DNA of 64,000 nt, taken from assembly GCF_018325905.1 (NCBI RefSeq), contig NZ_AP021901.1, forward strand, positions 496,001 to 560,000, written 5' to 3'. The notes under the pieces were generated by a model. That model made no database searches. It saw nothing but the letters and a program-made list of their open reading frames with translations, and had not been told where the DNA came from. The translations under genes and the position numbers were made by a program. Source of the DNA: Pseudomonas sp. St316. GTDB lineage: Bacteria > Pseudomonadota > Gammaproteobacteria > Pseudomonadales > Pseudomonadaceae. Positions 10,049-20,167 of this stretch are shown here, in pieces (within the stretch, counting starts at the first letter, position 1; every line of letters starts with the position of its first letter).

Positions 10049-13000
10049 ATGCAATGGATCTTGACGCTGTTGGGCCTGGCACTCGGCTGGGTGGTGGACC
10101 AGTCGTTCGCCGATGCGCTGATAGGCGCGCTGGTGGGGCTTGGCATCGCCCAGTCGTTTCGATTGGGGCGCCTGGGTATCCAGGCGGCCAAGCAACAGAT
10201 CTTGTTGCAAGAGGCCCAGCAGAGTTTGCTCACGTTGGAGGCACGCCTGGCAGTGTTCGAGCGCGGGGCCGTTGCCGCATCGAGTGAGCCGGCGCCAGCG
10301 CCCGAGGTTGTCGTGCCCCAGGCCGCGAAGCCCGAAGCGCGCACCGAGCCAGGGCTCGTCTGGGAGTTGCCGCCAGAGCTCGAGCCCGTTCCCACGATGG
10401 CCACCCAAGCCAGCCAACCATTGCCCGACGACGTTTGGAAACCTGCGCCAGCCACTGCCAGTCGGCATGCCGACCGTGACTTTGCGCCGCTGCCCCTGGA
10501 GCCGATGGTTTCGAAACCCGCGGCCCCCCGTGGCCCGAATGTGTTCGATCGCGCTGTGATTGGCGCGCGCAACTGGCTGTTTGGCGGCAACACGGTGCTG
10601 CGGGTCGGCGTGGTGCTGTTGTTCCTCGGCCTGGCGTTTTTGCTGCGCTACGCCACCGAAGGCATGGTAGTGCCGATCGAGTTGCGTTACGCCGGCGTCG
10701 CGGCCAGCGCGTTGGGCCTGTTGGGCCTGGGCTGGTGGTTGCGCCATCGCAACAGCAACTATGCGCTGATGCTCCAGGGTACCGGGATCGCGGTGCTGTA
10801 CCTGACAGTGTTTGCGGCCATGCGCCTGCATCCGTTGCTCGACGCCAAGGCGGCCCTGGGCTTGCTGGTCGCGGTGACGGTGTTCTCGGCCATCCTGGCG
10901 ATTACCCAGAACGCCCTGGGCCTGGCTGCGGCTGCGGCGCTGGGCGGGTTTGCCGCGCCGATCCTGACCTCCACCGGCAGTGGCAACCACGTCGCGCTGT
11001 TCAGCTATTTCATCCTGCTCAACGCCGGCATCCTCGCGATTGCCTGGTTCAAGGCCTGGCGCCTGCTCAACCTGATCGGTTTTGTCGGCACCTTCGGCAT
11101 CGGTTTCGCCTGGGGCCTGCGTTCTTATACCCCGGAACTGCTCTGGAGCACCGAGCCGTTCCTGATCTTGTTCTTCCTTATCTACCTGGCGATTGGCTTG
11201 CTGTTCACCCGGCGTAAGTTGCTGGAAATGAGCGATGCCCCTGAAGACGCCAGCCGCGACGCGCTGTTGCACTGGTCGGCGCGCAAGGGCGATTACGTGG
11301 ACGGCACCATGCTGTTCGGCCCGCCACTGGTGGGCTTCGGCTTGCAGTTTGCGTTGGTGCAGCATTTTGAGTTCGCCGCTGCGTTCAGCGCCCTGGCCTT
11401 GGGCATGATCTACATGGGCCTGGCGCGGGTATTGATGGGCGGTCGCGCCCTGCTGCTGGCGGAAACCTGCCTTGCCTTGGGGGTGATTTTTGCCAGCCTG
11501 GCGATCCCTTTGGGGCTCGATGCCCGTTGGACCGCAGCGGCGTGGGCTGTGGAGGGCGCAGGGATCTTCTGGCTGGGCCTGCGCCAGCAGCGTCCATTCG
11601 CCCGGGCTTTTGCCTTGTTGCTGCAGTTGGGCTCGGCATTGGCGTTCGTCAGCGAATTGCGTATAGGCGACGGCAGCCTGCTTGATGGTTCGGCGCTGGG
11701 CGCGCTGATGCTCGGCGGCGCCTTGCTGTTCACCTTCTACCAACTGCACAAGGCTGAGCCTGAACACAGCGCCAATTGGGAGCGTCGAGGCCTGCCGGTG
11801 CTGGCTGTGCTGGGGTTGAGTTTCCTCTATCTGTTGGCACCGCTGTTTTTCTTCACCCACGGCACCGCCATTGCCTGGGCCCTGGCCGGATTGGCGACGT
11901 TGTTTGTCGGCCTGCGCCTGCAATCGCGCAGCTTCCTGTTCAGCGCATTTGCGGTGCAATTGCTTGGCGGCGCCTTGTTCCTGGTGCGCTTGCAAGGCGC
12001 CGAGGGCGATGCGTCGGCGGTGTTCAGCGCGGGCTGGAGCGGTTTGCTCAGCGCCTCGCTGATCGGCCTGGCGTTGATTGGCGGCATGTTGCTGGCGGCA
12101 CGTGACGACATGGTCCGCAACGATGTCCGGTTGCTGCGCGGCTTGTCGGTGGTGCTGCTGGCGGGGCTGGTGCTGATCAATCTTGCGGTGCTGTTCGTCC
12201 TGCCGTGGCAAACGGCGAGCGGTGTGTGGGCGGCCAGCGGCTTGTTGATCATCTGGCTGAGCCTGTACCTCAAACAACGTGTGAGTTTTGTCTTCGGCCT
12301 GCTGCTGCAACTGCTTGGCGGTGCGGCGTTCCTGACGGCGGGGCCGGCGCTGTTGGGGCCGCTCAACGCCGAGGACCTGCGACCGCTGGCCCATAGCGGC
12401 TTCTGGACGCCGCTGGTGCTGGGTCTGGCAGCGTTGGTGGGCGCATGGCGCCTGCAGCGGGCGCACGTGGCGCAGGAGCTCGAGGTCTTGAGCTTGCAGC
12501 GCTTGTCCGAGCTGTTGCTGATCTGGGGCGCCGGTTGGTGGGCGCTGGCGTGGGTCAGCGAAGTGCTGCGCTTCGCCCCGGTGAACCTGCAAGGCAGCTT
12601 GCTGTTGTTGGTCGCGGCGATCAGTGTCGCGGTGTGGACAGTCTTGGCGCTGCGGTTGAAATGGCCGGCGCTGGGGCTGCTGTGCACCTTGCTGATTCCG
12701 GCGGCGGGTTGCGTGCTGGTAGCAACGGGGCACAGCCACTATCACCCGGCCGCGAATTTCGGCTGGTTGGCCTGGCTGGCGGTATTTGCTGTGCATTTCC
12801 TGTCGCTCAAGCGCCTGGCCGAGACGCTGCCGGCCCAGGCGCGCAGTACGGCCCACGTACTCGGTTGCTGGTTGCTGATGGCGGTGTTGATGCTGGAGTT
12901 GCGTTACGGCCTGCTGTTGCTGTCCGAGCAGTACAACGCCTGGCGCTGGCTGGCCTGGGCGATCCTGCCAGGCCTTTACCTGGTGCTGATGGCCACGCCG

Positions 13001-13672
13001 CGTACCTTGCCATGGCCGGTATCGGCCCAACCACGCGAGTACCGGGTCTACGCGGCGGCGCCGATGGCGCTGTTGATGCTCGGTTGGTTCTGGCTGACCA
13101 ACACCTTCAGCGATGGCAACTCAGAGCCACTGCCTTATGTGCCGTTGCTCAATCCCTTGGAGCTGGGCCTGCTGTTCGCCTTGTTCGGTATCTATGTGTG
13201 GGCCCGAAACGCCGTGGAGCAATCGACGAACCGTTGGAATCGCGTCGGGCACATCGCGCAGTTGATCGCCGGTGTGTCGCTGTTCGCGTTCTTCACCGCC
13301 CTGGTGATGCGCAGTGCCCATCAGTGGATGGGGGTGCCATATGAGCTGGACGCGCTGCTCGAGTCGATGTTCGTGCAGGCCGGGTTGTCCATTGTCTGGA
13401 CCCTGATCGCCCTGGGGCTGATGATCGGTGGGCATTTGCGCCACCGTCGTGAAGTGTGGCTGATCGGCGCGGCGTTGATCGCGGTGGTCGTGGCCAAGCT
13501 GTTCTTTGTCGAGTTGAGTAACCGTGGCGGTCTGGCGCGGATCGTGTCGTTTATCGGCGTGGGTGTATTGCTATTGGTGGTGGGCTACTTCGCACCGCTG
13601 CCGCCCAAACGCCCGGAGTCGGCCTCGCCGACCGAGCCGCCTATGCCTGTCAGTGAGGGAGTGTCATCTTGA
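10049..13672 (+). CDS. Large DUF2339 polytopic membrane protein
   Basis: A 1207-residue protein. The N-terminus has a hydrophobic segment, then a helical and Pro/Ala-rich soluble stretch to about residue 165. From there on come more than twenty closely spaced hydrophobic helices, as in the DUF2339 family. Start ATG 10049 has TTAGGGA upstream. Its stop overlaps the start of the DUF3999 gene (TTGA), so the two are translationally coupled and very likely work together in the inner membrane. No enzymatic motif is visible. The family occurs next to DUF3999 genes in pseudomonads, but its role is not established. Confidence 0.9.
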   Translation: MQWILTLLGLALGWVVDQSFADALIGALVGLGIAQSFRLGRLGIQAAKQQILLQEAQQSLLTLEARLAVFERGAVAASSEPAPAPEVVVPQAAKPEARTEPGLVWELPPELEPVPTMATQASQPLPDDVWKPAPATASRHADRDFAPLPLEPMVSKPAAPRGPNVFDRAVIGARNWLFGGNTVLRVGVVLLFLGLAFLLRYATEGMVVPIELRYAGVAASALGLLGLGWWLRHRNSNYALMLQGTGIAVLYLTVFAAMRLHPLLDAKAALGLLVAVTVFSAILAITQNALGLAAAAALGGFAAPILTSTGSGNHVALFSYFILLNAGILAIAWFKAWRLLNLIGFVGTFGIGFAWGLRSYTPELLWSTEPFLILFFLIYLAIGLLFTRRKLLEMSDAPEDASRDALLHWSARKGDYVDGTMLFGPPLVGFGLQFALVQHFEFAAAFSALALGMIYMGLARVLMGGRALLLAETCLALGVIFASLAIPLGLDARWTAAAWAVEGAGIFWLGLRQQRPFARAFALLLQLGSALAFVSELRIGDGSLLDGSALGALMLGGALLFTFYQLHKAEPEHSANWERRGLPVLAVLGLSFLYLLAPLFFFTHGTAIAWALAGLATLFVGLRLQSRSFLFSAFAVQLLGGALFLVRLQGAEGDASAVFSAGWSGLLSASLIGLALIGGMLLAARDDMVRNDVRLLRGLSVVLLAGLVLINLAVLFVLPWQTASGVWAASGLLIIWLSLYLKQRVSFVFGLLLQLLGGAAFLTAGPALLGPLNAEDLRPLAHSGFWTPLVLGLAALVGAWRLQRAHVAQELEVLSLQRLSELLLIWGAGWWALAWVSEVLRFAPVNLQGSLLLLVAAISVAVWTVLALRLKWPALGLLCTLLIPAAGCVLVATGHSHYHPAANFGWLAWLAVFAVHFLSLKRLAETLPAQARSTAHVLGCWLLMAVLMLELRYGLLLLSEQYNAWRWLAWAILPGLYLVLMATPRTLPWPVSAQPREYRVYAAAPMALLMLGWFWLTNTFSDGNSEPLPYVPLLNPLELGLLFALFGIYVWARNAVEQSTNRWNRVGHIAQLIAGVSLFAFFTALVMRSAHQWMGVPYELDALLESMFVQAGLSIVWTLIALGLMIGGHLRHRREVWLIGAALIAVVVAKLFFVELSNRGGLARIVSFIGVGVLLLVVGYFAPLPPKRPESASPTEPPMPVSEGVSS

Positions 13673-15045
13673 GTCGCAAGTTGAGTCGGATCGGGCTGGG
13701 TGTGGTGGGGTTATGGGCGGCGTTGTCGGCCGTGGCCCAGGAGCAACCGGCGGACTTCGCCCATCAGGTGCCATTGGCCTTGAGTGGCGAAGGACCGTGG
13801 TATCGCCTCCCGTTGCCACTGGACGTTCAGCTGCAAGCGCGGCAGACCGACCTGAGCGACGTGCGGGTCTTCAACGCGGCCGGTCAGGCCCAGGCCTACG
13901 CCTTGGTGCGTGAGTCGGCCCAGAGCCGGGAGAACCGTACCCTCACCGACGTGAAATGGTTCCCGCTGTACAACGCCGCCGATGACAACGAGCGCGCGCC
14001 CAGCGTGCGGGTGCAATCGAATGCCAACGGCACCTTGGTGGAGGTCCAACCCTCCAGCCGGCTCGAAGCCGGGGAGGAGGAGCTGCGTGGCTGGTTGTTG
14101 GATGCCAGCGCGATCAAGGCGCCGTTGCAGCAGTTGGTACTCGACTGGACCAGTGAGCGCGACGGCTTCCAGCGGTTCACCATCGAAGCCAGTGATGACT
14201 TGCAACACTGGCAGTCGTGGGGCGAAGGCCAGGTGGCGCGCCTGACCTTTGCCGATGAGCGGGTCGAGCAACATGAAGTGAGCTTGCCGGGGCAATCGGC
14301 GCGTTACCTGCGGTTGTTGTGGGATTCGCCGTCCTCCGCGCCGGTCCTGACTTCGGCCCAGTTGCAAAGCGCCAGCCGCGAAAGCCTGCCGTTGCCGCTG
14401 GCCTGGTCGCAGCCATTGGCCGGCAGCACCGCGAAGGCCGGTGAATACACCTGGCAGTTGCCCATGGGGCTGAACATCGAGCAGGTGCAGGTCGAACTGA
14501 GCCAGGCCAACAGCCTGGCGCCGGTGACCCTGGCCGGTCGCCGTGAAAGCAGCCATCCGTGGCAACCGCTGGGCAGTGGCTTGCTCTATCGCCTGACCCA
14601 GAACGGCCAGGATGTGCTGCAAAACCAATTGCAACTGTCTGGCCAGACCGTACAGCAATTGAAACTGACCGTGGACGAGCGCGGCGGTGGCCTGGGAACC
14701 GAAGCCCCGGCCCTGCGCTTTGCCGTGCGTCCGACCCAGGTGGTGTTCCTGGCGCGTGGCGAAGGGCCCTACAGCCTGGCCCTGGGCAGCGCGACAGTGA
14801 AGGCGGCCAGCTTGCCCTTGACCACATTGGTGCCCGATTACAAGCCGTCGCGCCTGGCGACGCTGGGCACGGCGACTGTGAACGGCGCTGCCACGTCGAC
14901 CCAGGCTGCGGCCACGGTAACCGCGCCAGCGACGGTCGAGACCAACTGGAAGAAAATCGGCTTGTGGGCGGTGCTGCTGCTCAGCGTGCTGTTCCTCGCG
15001 GCGATGGCGTTCAGCTTGTTGCGCAAGCCGCCGGTCAAGGGTTGA
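13669..15045 (+). CDS. DUF3999 domain-containing membrane-anchored protein
   Basis: A 458-residue protein starts at a TTG that overlaps the stop of the DUF2339 gene. It has a signal peptide ending near AVAQEQP, a long beta-rich periplasmic region with a discoidin-like stretch (FTIEASDDLQHWQSWGEGQV), and a single C-terminal membrane helix (IGLWAVLLLSVLFLAAMAFS) followed by a short basic tail. The topology suggests a periplasmic domain tethered to the inner membrane, acting with the DUF2339 partner. Substrate and function are unknown. Confidence 0.88.
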   Translation: MSRKLSRIGLGVVGLWAALSAVAQEQPADFAHQVPLALSGEGPWYRLPLPLDVQLQARQTDLSDVRVFNAAGQAQAYALVRESAQSRENRTLTDVKWFPLYNAADDNERAPSVRVQSNANGTLVEVQPSSRLEAGEEELRGWLLDASAIKAPLQQLVLDWTSERDGFQRFTIEASDDLQHWQSWGEGQVARLTFADERVEQHEVSLPGQSARYLRLLWDSPSSAPVLTSAQLQSASRESLPLPLAWSQPLAGSTAKAGEYTWQLPMGLNIEQVQVELSQANSLAPVTLAGRRESSHPWQPLGSGLLYRLTQNGQDVLQNQLQLSGQTVQQLKLTVDERGGGLGTEAPALRFAVRPTQVVFLARGEGPYSLALGSATVKAASLPLTTLVPDYKPSRLATLGTATVNGAATSTQAAATVTAPATVETNWKKIGLWAVLLLSVLFLAAMAFSLLRKPPVKG

Positions 15046-15053
15046 GGTGATTC

Positions 15054-15137
15054 ATCGCGAGCAAGCTCGCTCCCACAATAGACCGCGTTCGTCGGAACAA
15101 CTCGGTCAACTGTGGGAGCGAGCTTGCTCGCGATAGC
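15054..15137. repeat. REPIN: inverted pair of REP elements
   Basis: TCGCGAGCAAGCTCGCTCCC at 15055 (to 15077) is repeated inverted at 15111-15137. It separates the DUF3999 gene from fbp. Confidence 0.9.
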
Positions 15138-15278
15138 GTCCTCTCAATCAACAGAAATACCCAAGCGAACCGCTAACCGTGAACTCAATCCTCCATTCCC
15201 CGTCTCATAGGAGGAATTAAGTCCAGACTCGCGCTAAACTGCGCTGGTTTTTCCGCCCCCTATTCTTCGGAGCCGTCC

Positions 15279-16289
15279 ATGTCCCGCGTTACCTTGAGTC
15301 GCTATTTGATTGAGCAGACCCGCAGCAACAACACCCCTGCCGATCTGCGCTTTTTGATCGAAGTGGTGGCGCGTGCGTGCAAGGAAATCAGCCACGCCGT
15401 CTCCAAAGGCGCGCTAGGTGGTGTCCTGGGCAGCATGGGCACCGAAAACGTACAGGGCGAAGTGCAGAAGAAACTCGACGTGATTTCCAACGAAATCCTG
15501 CTCGAAGCCAACGAATGGGGCGGTCACCTGGCCGGCATGGCGTCCGAGGAAATGGACAATGCCTACCAGATCCCGGGCAAATACCCCAAGGGTGCCTACC
15601 TGCTGGTATTCGACCCACTGGACGGTTCGTCGAACATCGACATCAACGCCCCGGTTGGCACCATCTTCTCGGTACTGCGTTGCCCGAACGAATACCTGAG
15701 CCAGAACGAAGCCTTGAATGAAAAGGCTTTCCTGCAGCCAGGCACCGAGCAGGTCGCTGCCGGTTATGCCATCTACGGCCCGCAGACCATGCTGGTGCTG
15801 ACCCTGGGCGACGGCGTCAAGGGCTTTACCCTGGACCGCGAGATGGGCAGCTTCGTCCTGACCCACGAAGACATCACCATTCCTGAAACCACCCAGGAAT
15901 TCGCCATCAACATGTCCAACCAGCGTCACTGGGAAGCCCCGGTAAAACGCTACGTCGAAGAATTGCTGGCGGGCGAAGAAGGTCCGCTGAAGAAGAACTA
16001 CAACATGCGCTGGGTCGCCGCGATGGTTGCCGACGTGCACCGTATCCTGACCCGTGGCGGTCTGTTCATGTACCCGCGCGACAGCCGTGAGCCGTCCAAG
16101 CCGGGCAAACTGCGCCTGATGTACGAAGCCAACCCGATGTCGTTCCTGGTGGAACAGGCGGGCGGTGCTTCCACCGACGGTCACCAGCGCATCCTCGATA
16201 TCAAGCCCGAAGGCCTGCACCAGCGCGTGGCCGTGTTCCTCGGCTCGAAGGAAGAAGTGGCACGCGCTACGGCCTACCACAAGGAATAA
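15279..16289 (+). CDS. fbp: Class I fructose-1,6-bisphosphatase
   Basis: A 336-residue enzyme hydrolyses fructose 1,6-bisphosphate to fructose 6-phosphate for gluconeogenesis. This is essential in pseudomonads, which grow mainly on organic acids. Motifs are the metal-binding [20 protein letters not shown] (from about residue 108) and the sugar-phosphate segment [23 protein letters not shown] 15279 has CGGAG upstream. It is followed 3 bp later by the DUF924 gene, suggesting an operon. Confidence 0.97.
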   Translation: MSRVTLSRYLIEQTRSNNTPADLRFLIEVVARACKEISHAVSKGALGGVLGSMGTENVQGEVQKKLDVISNEILLEANEWGGHLAGMASEEMDNAYQIPGKYPKGAYLLVFDPLDGSSNIDINAPVGTIFSVLRCPNEYLSQNEALNEKAFLQPGTEQVAAGYAIYGPQTMLVLTLGDGVKGFTLDREMGSFVLTHEDITIPETTQEFAINMSNQRHWEAPVKRYVEELLAGEEGPLKKNYNMRWVAAMVADVHRILTRGGLFMYPRDSREPSKPGKLRLMYEANPMSFLVEQAGGASTDGHQRILDIKPEGLHQRVAVFLGSKEEVARATAYHKE

Positions 16290-16292
16290 ATC

Positions 16293-16889
16293 ATGGCCGA
16301 GCCCTGGCAGCCGTTGCTCGATTGGTGGTTTGGTTCAGCCAAGGCACCGGACGAGATATCGGCTGACAGAGGCAAGCTGTGGTTCGGCAAACGCCATGAT
16401 CGCCAGGCAAACGAGCGTTTTGGCGATCAGGTCGAGCTGGCACTGGCCGGCGCATTGACCGACTGGGCGCAACGCCCGGAAGGTTGGCTGGCCCTGGTGC
16501 TGCTACTCGACCAACTCCCGCGAATGATCTTTCGCGACACCCCCAAGGCCTTCTCCGGTGACCTGCGTGCCCAAGCGCTGGTGGCCCAAGGCATGGCGGC
16601 GGGTTTCGACCGGCAACTCAAGCCGATCCAGCGCGTATTCATCTACCTGGTGCTGGAACACTGCGAAAACCTCGCGGTGCAGAACGAGGCCGTGTCGCGG
16701 TTTATCGACTTGGTGCGAGAGCAGCCGGAGGCGCAGCGGGCGGTGTTTGAAGACAACCTGGATTACGCCGAACGGCATCAGAAGATCATTGCCCGGTTTG
16801 GGCGTTTTCCCCATCGCAATGCGGTGTTGGGGCGCGAGTCCACGGCTGAGGAAGTCGAGTTCTTGAACAGGCCTGGGTCCAGGTTCTGA
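16293..16889 (+). CDS. DUF924 family protein
   Basis: A 198-residue helical protein begins MAEPWQPLLDWWFGSAK. It has the DUF924 hallmarks LLLDQLPRMIFRDTPKAF and FIYLVLEHCENLAVQNEAV, and the closing GRFPHRNAVLGRES. The fold is TPR-like. The gene begins 3 bp after the fbp stop, so it is probably co-transcribed. Function unknown. Confidence 0.9.
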   Translation: MAEPWQPLLDWWFGSAKAPDEISADRGKLWFGKRHDRQANERFGDQVELALAGALTDWAQRPEGWLALVLLLDQLPRMIFRDTPKAFSGDLRAQALVAQGMAAGFDRQLKPIQRVFIYLVLEHCENLAVQNEAVSRFIDLVREQPEAQRAVFEDNLDYAERHQKIIARFGRFPHRNAVLGRESTAEEVEFLNRPGSRF

Positions 16890-16914
16890 TTTTTTCTGTG
16901 GGGCTGATGCCGCC

Positions 16915-16982
16915 ATCGCGAGCAAGCTCGCTCCCACACTGGATCTCCATTCACTGAAGTCCTGTGGGAGCGAGCTTGCTCC
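16915..16982. repeat. REPIN with one degenerate end
   Basis: ATCGCGAGCAAGCTCGCTCC at 16915 is inverted as CTGTGGGAGCGAGCTTGCTC at 16962-16981. The outer end of the right copy has diverged (CCGGGCGG instead of GCGATAG). Confidence 0.85.
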
Positions 16983-17014
16983 GGGCGGCGATCCGACGAT
17001 GGGGCCCTTCCAGA

Positions 17015-18907
17015 CTAGATCCGGAAGCTGCCCACCAACTGCTTCAACCGCGCCGCCTGCTGCTCGAGGTCGGCACAGGCCCGCAAGGTGGCTTGCAGGT
17101 TTTCCACGCCTTCCTGGTTCAGGGTGTTGATCTCGGTGATGTCGACGTTGATCGACTCCACCACGGCGGTCTGTTCTTCGGTGGCGGTGGCCACGGATTG
17201 GTTCATGCCGTCGATTTCACCAATACGCTGGGTGACGCTGCTCAGGCGTTCGCCGGCCTGGTTGGCGATGCCGACGCTGCTTTCGCTCTGGCGCTGGCTG
17301 TCGGTCATGGTCAGTACCGCTTCCCGGGCACCGACTTGCAGCTCTTCGATCATCTTCTGCACTTGCTGCGCCGAATCCTGGGTGCGGTGGGCCAGGTTGC
17401 GCACTTCATCGGCCACTACGGCGAAGCCGCGCCCGGCTTCACCAGCACGGGCCGCTTCGATGGCGGCGTTGAGGGCAAGCAGGTTGGTCTGCTGGGAAAT
17501 GCTGGTGATCACCTCAAGAATCTGGCCGATGTTCACCGTGTTGCTGTTCAGCGTCTCGATGTTGCCGCACGAATCGCTGATCTTGGCCGACAACTGCTGC
17601 ATGGCCGCGATGGTTTTATCCACCACTTGCTGGCCGTCTTCAGCCAGGTTGCGGGCATCGCTGGAATGTTGTGAGGCGAGGGCGGCGTTCTGGGCGATTT
17701 CCTGGGCGGCGGCACCGAGCTGGTTGATGGCGGCGGCCACGCTGCTGGTGCGCGAAGCCTGCTGGTCGGAGTTGAACATCGACGAGTTGGACGCGCTGAC
17801 CACGCGCAGGGCGACTTCGTTGACCTGGCCGGTGGCCGAGGCCACTTCACGAATCGAGGTATGAATGCGTTCGACAAAGCGGTTGAACGAAGTACCCAGC
17901 GCCCCGAATTCGTCATGGCCGTGGATGACCAGGCGCCGGGTCAGGTCGCCTTCGCCCTCGGCGATGTCATGCATGGCGCGGCCCATGGTCAGCAGCGGTT
18001 GCATCAGCACGCGGATCAACATGCCGAGCAGGGCGATGATGAATACCACGGCGATGGCCATGGCGATCAGCGCCGAGGTACGGAACTCACTGAGCATCGC
18101 CAGCGCGGTGTCCTTGTCGAGCACCAGCGCCACGTACCAGTCGGCGCCCGGCACGCCGTTGACGTGGGTGAAGGAGATGAATTGGGTCTTGCCGTCGAGG
18201 TCGACTTCTTTCACGCCCGGGCTGATTTGAGGCGCGCCGTTAGGGTAGGCCTCGGCCAGGGTCTTGAGCACGCGCTTGCTGTCGGGATGGATCAGGATCT
18301 TGCCGTCGGCACTGACGATGAACGCGTGGCCGTGGCCGCCGAAGTTCAGTGAGTTGATGATGGCGCTGACGCTGGACAGGTCAATGTCCGCACCGGCCAC
18401 GCCGATCATCTGGTTCTGGTGCTGCACCGGGGTGGCGACGGTAATCACCAGCTTGCCCGACGAGGCGGCGATGTAGGGTTCGGTGACGATGGTTTGCTGT
18501 GCGCTGTTGGCGGCCTTGTACCAGCCACGGGCGCGCGGGTCGTAATCGGCGGCGCGATTGCCGGCCGGTACCGAGAACATCACGCCGTCGGTCCCACCAA
18601 AATAACTGAGCTGGAAATTGCCGGTGTAGGCCGGCAGGCCCACGGCGCGCTTGAGGTTGTCGGCACTGCTGCCGTCCACGGCGATCTGCTGGGCCAGCGA
18701 TTGCAGCAGCTGGATACGACCGTCGACCCACGTCTGGATGTTGCGGCTGGTCAGGCTGCCGAGTTCCTGCATGGAGGTCTCGGTGCTGGCCTGCAGGCTC
18801 TGGCGTTGACGATAGTCGTTGAACAGGATGAAACAGGCGAATGCAACAGCCACCACGAGGGCGGCAGCCAATAGGATTTTATGGCTGAATTTCATGTTTC
18901 TGGTCAT
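17015..18907 (-). CDS. Methyl-accepting chemotaxis protein, PctA-like dCache sensor
   Basis: A chemoreceptor of about 630 residues. The start [20 protein letters not shown] matches the beginning of P. aeruginosa PctA-type receptors. TM1 is followed by a periplasmic dCache_1 domain, TM2, HAMP and a cytoplasmic signalling domain with the conserved tip [20 protein letters not shown]. The sensor contains YDPRARGWY, a Tyr in TEPYI and Asp in VAGADIDLS. These match the amino-acid-binding pattern Y..R.WY...Y...D of dCache domains, so amino acids are the likely ligands (inference). ATG 18907 is preferred over the upstream GTG at 18916. A FliA-type -10 lies upstream. Confidence 0.9.
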   Translation of the reverse strand: MTRNMKFSHKILLAAALVVAVAFACFILFNDYRQRQSLQASTETSMQELGSLTSRNIQTWVDGRIQLLQSLAQQIAVDGSSADNLKRAVGLPAYTGNFQLSYFGGTDGVMFSVPAGNRAADYDPRARGWYKAANSAQQTIVTEPYIAASSGKLVITVATPVQHQNQMIGVAGADIDLSSVSAIINSLNFGGHGHAFIVSADGKILIHPDSKRVLKTLAEAYPNGAPQISPGVKEVDLDGKTQFISFTHVNGVPGADWYVALVLDKDTALAMLSEFRTSALIAMAIAVVFIIALLGMLIRVLMQPLLTMGRAMHDIAEGEGDLTRRLVIHGHDEFGALGTSFNRFVERIHTSIREVASATGQVNEVALRVVSASNSSMFNSDQQASRTSSVAAAINQLGAAAQEIAQNAALASQHSSDARNLAEDGQQVVDKTIAAMQQLSAKISDSCGNIETLNSNTVNIGQILEVITSISQQTNLLALNAAIEAARAGEAGRGFAVVADEVRNLAHRTQDSAQQVQKMIEELQVGAREAVLTMTDSQRQSESSVGIANQAGERLSSVTQRIGEIDGMNQSVATATEEQTAVVESINVDITEINTLNQEGVENLQATLRACADLEQQAARLKQLVGSFRI

Positions 18908-18984
18908 TAATAACACTACCGCGGAGGGACGGGTCAGGACGGGCTGTCAATTTGCCATAACGCATTGGTTTGCGCTGTTTCTTT

Positions 18985-19011
18985 TTATCGGCGCGCCAGG
19001 TCACCTCATCA
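18985..19011 (-). promoter_or_regulatory. Candidate FliA (sigma-28) promoter of the dCache chemoreceptor
   Basis: On the minus strand the perfect FliA -10 GCCGATAA occupies 18985-18992. The -35 position, 15 bp away (19008-19011), reads TGAT, a weak match to TAAA. It is about 80 bp upstream of the receptor start, consistent with motility-linked control. Confidence 0.55.
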
Positions 19012-19059
19012 GCCGGTGGCGGTTCAATTCCGACGAAATGCGCGACGCCGTCACAAAGT

Positions 19060-19083
19060 AGGTGTTTCATCGATGAAACACCT
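19060..19083. promoter_or_regulatory. Perfect 24-bp palindrome, possible operator
   Basis: AGGTGTTTCATCGATGAAAC followed by ACCT is identical to its reverse complement across 24 bp. It lies between the chemoreceptor promoter and the small lipoprotein gene. It has no T tract, so it is not a typical terminator. A dimeric regulator site is the simplest reading, but none is known to me for it. Confidence 0.45.
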
Positions 19084-19190
19084 GCCGAGGCCCAATAAAT
19101 ACCGGGGGCGTCGGGGAACCAGATAGGGGTTTTCTCTTCTAAGCTTCTGGTTGGCACCTGCCACCCCCCTTCTGTTCCAGGAGTTACACC

Positions 19191-19445
19191 ATGTCGCTGC
19201 GATCTATCGCCTTGTTGTTTGTGTGTGTCGTATTGAGTGCATGCAGCAAGGTCAACCAGGAAAACTACTCGAAGCTGTCGGCTGGCATGCCCAAGTCCGA
19301 AGTCGAAACGTTGCTGGGGAAACCGACCGATTGTTCAGGCGCGCTCGGCATGTCCAGCTGCACCTGGGGCGACCAGAAAAGCTTTATCAGCGTGCAGTAC
19401 GCCGGTGACAAAGTGTTGATGTTTTCCGGCCAAGGCCTGAAGTAA
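19191..19445 (+). CDS. Small lipoprotein, BamE/DUF3862-like
   Basis: An 84-residue protein has a lipobox ending LLFVCVVLSAC, so mature Cys is residue 18. Next comes a short domain with NYSKLSAGMPKSEVETLLGK, the 'k.GMt..eV..llG.P' pattern shared by SmpA/BamE and DUF3862 proteins. Later come SSCTWGDQKSFISVQY and VLMFSGQGLK. It is probably anchored in the outer membrane facing the periplasm. The lipocalin gene follows 31 bp later, so the two may form a small operon. Confidence 0.8.
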   Translation: MSLRSIALLFVCVVLSACSKVNQENYSKLSAGMPKSEVETLLGKPTDCSGALGMSSCTWGDQKSFISVQYAGDKVLMFSGQGLK

Positions 19446-19476
19446 ACCGGGGCCACGCGCCCGCGGGAGAAAAATA

Positions 19477-20046
19477 ATGATGCGGTTAGTTTTTGTGCTT
19501 TTGGCTGGCCTGATTTTGGCTGGCTGTGCCACTTCTGGCGAAGATCCGCTGGCACCCAAGACGGTCAACAGCGTCAATCTCAAGCGTTACCAAGGGACCT
19601 GGTATGAGTTGGCCCGCCTGCCCATGTATTTCCAGCGCAATTGTGCGCAATCGGAAGCCCACTACATCCTCAAGCCAGACGGCAACGTGGGGGTGCTCAA
19701 CCGCTGCCTGACCTCCGACTGGCAGTGGGAAGAAGCCAGGGGCACCGCCACGCCGCAGGTGCCGGGCAAGACCGACAAGCTCTGGGTCGAGTTCGATAAC
19801 TGGTTTTCGCGGATCGTGCCGGGTGTGGCGAAAGGGCAATACTGGGTGCTGTACGTCAGCGATGACTACAAGACCGCCATTGTTGGCGACCCAAGCCGTC
19901 GCTACATGTGGCTGTTGTCCCGTACACCGACCGTCAATAGCGTCGTGCGCGAGGAACTGTTGAGCAAGGCGCGTCAGCAGGGCTATGACACGACACGGTT
20001 GATCTGGCGAGCGTCGGATCGACAGATGGCCAAGACTTCGGACTGA
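19477..20046 (+). CDS. blc: Bacterial lipocalin Blc (outer-membrane lipoprotein)
   Basis: A 189-residue protein has a lipobox LILAGCATSG and then the lipocalin GxW signature in KRYQGTWYELARLPMYFQRN. It continues with the conserved VLNRCLTSDW and the motif YWVLYVSDDYKTAIVGDPSR. Bacterial lipocalins bind fatty acids or lysophospholipids and are induced in stationary phase or envelope stress. The position next to hutF and close to fbp matches the P. aeruginosa order. Confidence 0.9.
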   Translation: MMRLVFVLLAGLILAGCATSGEDPLAPKTVNSVNLKRYQGTWYELARLPMYFQRNCAQSEAHYILKPDGNVGVLNRCLTSDWQWEEARGTATPQVPGKTDKLWVEFDNWFSRIVPGVAKGQYWVLYVSDDYKTAIVGDPSRRYMWLLSRTPTVNSVVREELLSKARQQGYDTTRLIWRASDRQMAKTSD

Positions 20047-20065
20047 CTGCCAACCGACAGCTAAA

Positions 20066-20157
20066 TGTGGGAGCGAGCTTGCTCGCGATAGCGGACTTTC
20101 AGTCAACTTCTATGTTGAAGGCAAAGGCCCCATCGCGAGCAAGCTCGCTCCCACAGG
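20066..20157. repeat. REPIN: inverted pair of REP elements
   Basis: TGTGGGAGCGAGCTTGCTCG at 20066 is inverted at 20132-20156. It lies between the convergent ends of blc and hutF. Confidence 0.92.
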
Positions 20158-20167
20158 GTTGATTGAC

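Noticed and set aside
10034..13030. 998-codon open frame antisense to the DUF2339 gene
   Set aside because: It is Gln/Arg/His-rich, low-complexity shadow of a Leu/Ala-rich membrane protein. No start site or motif supports it.
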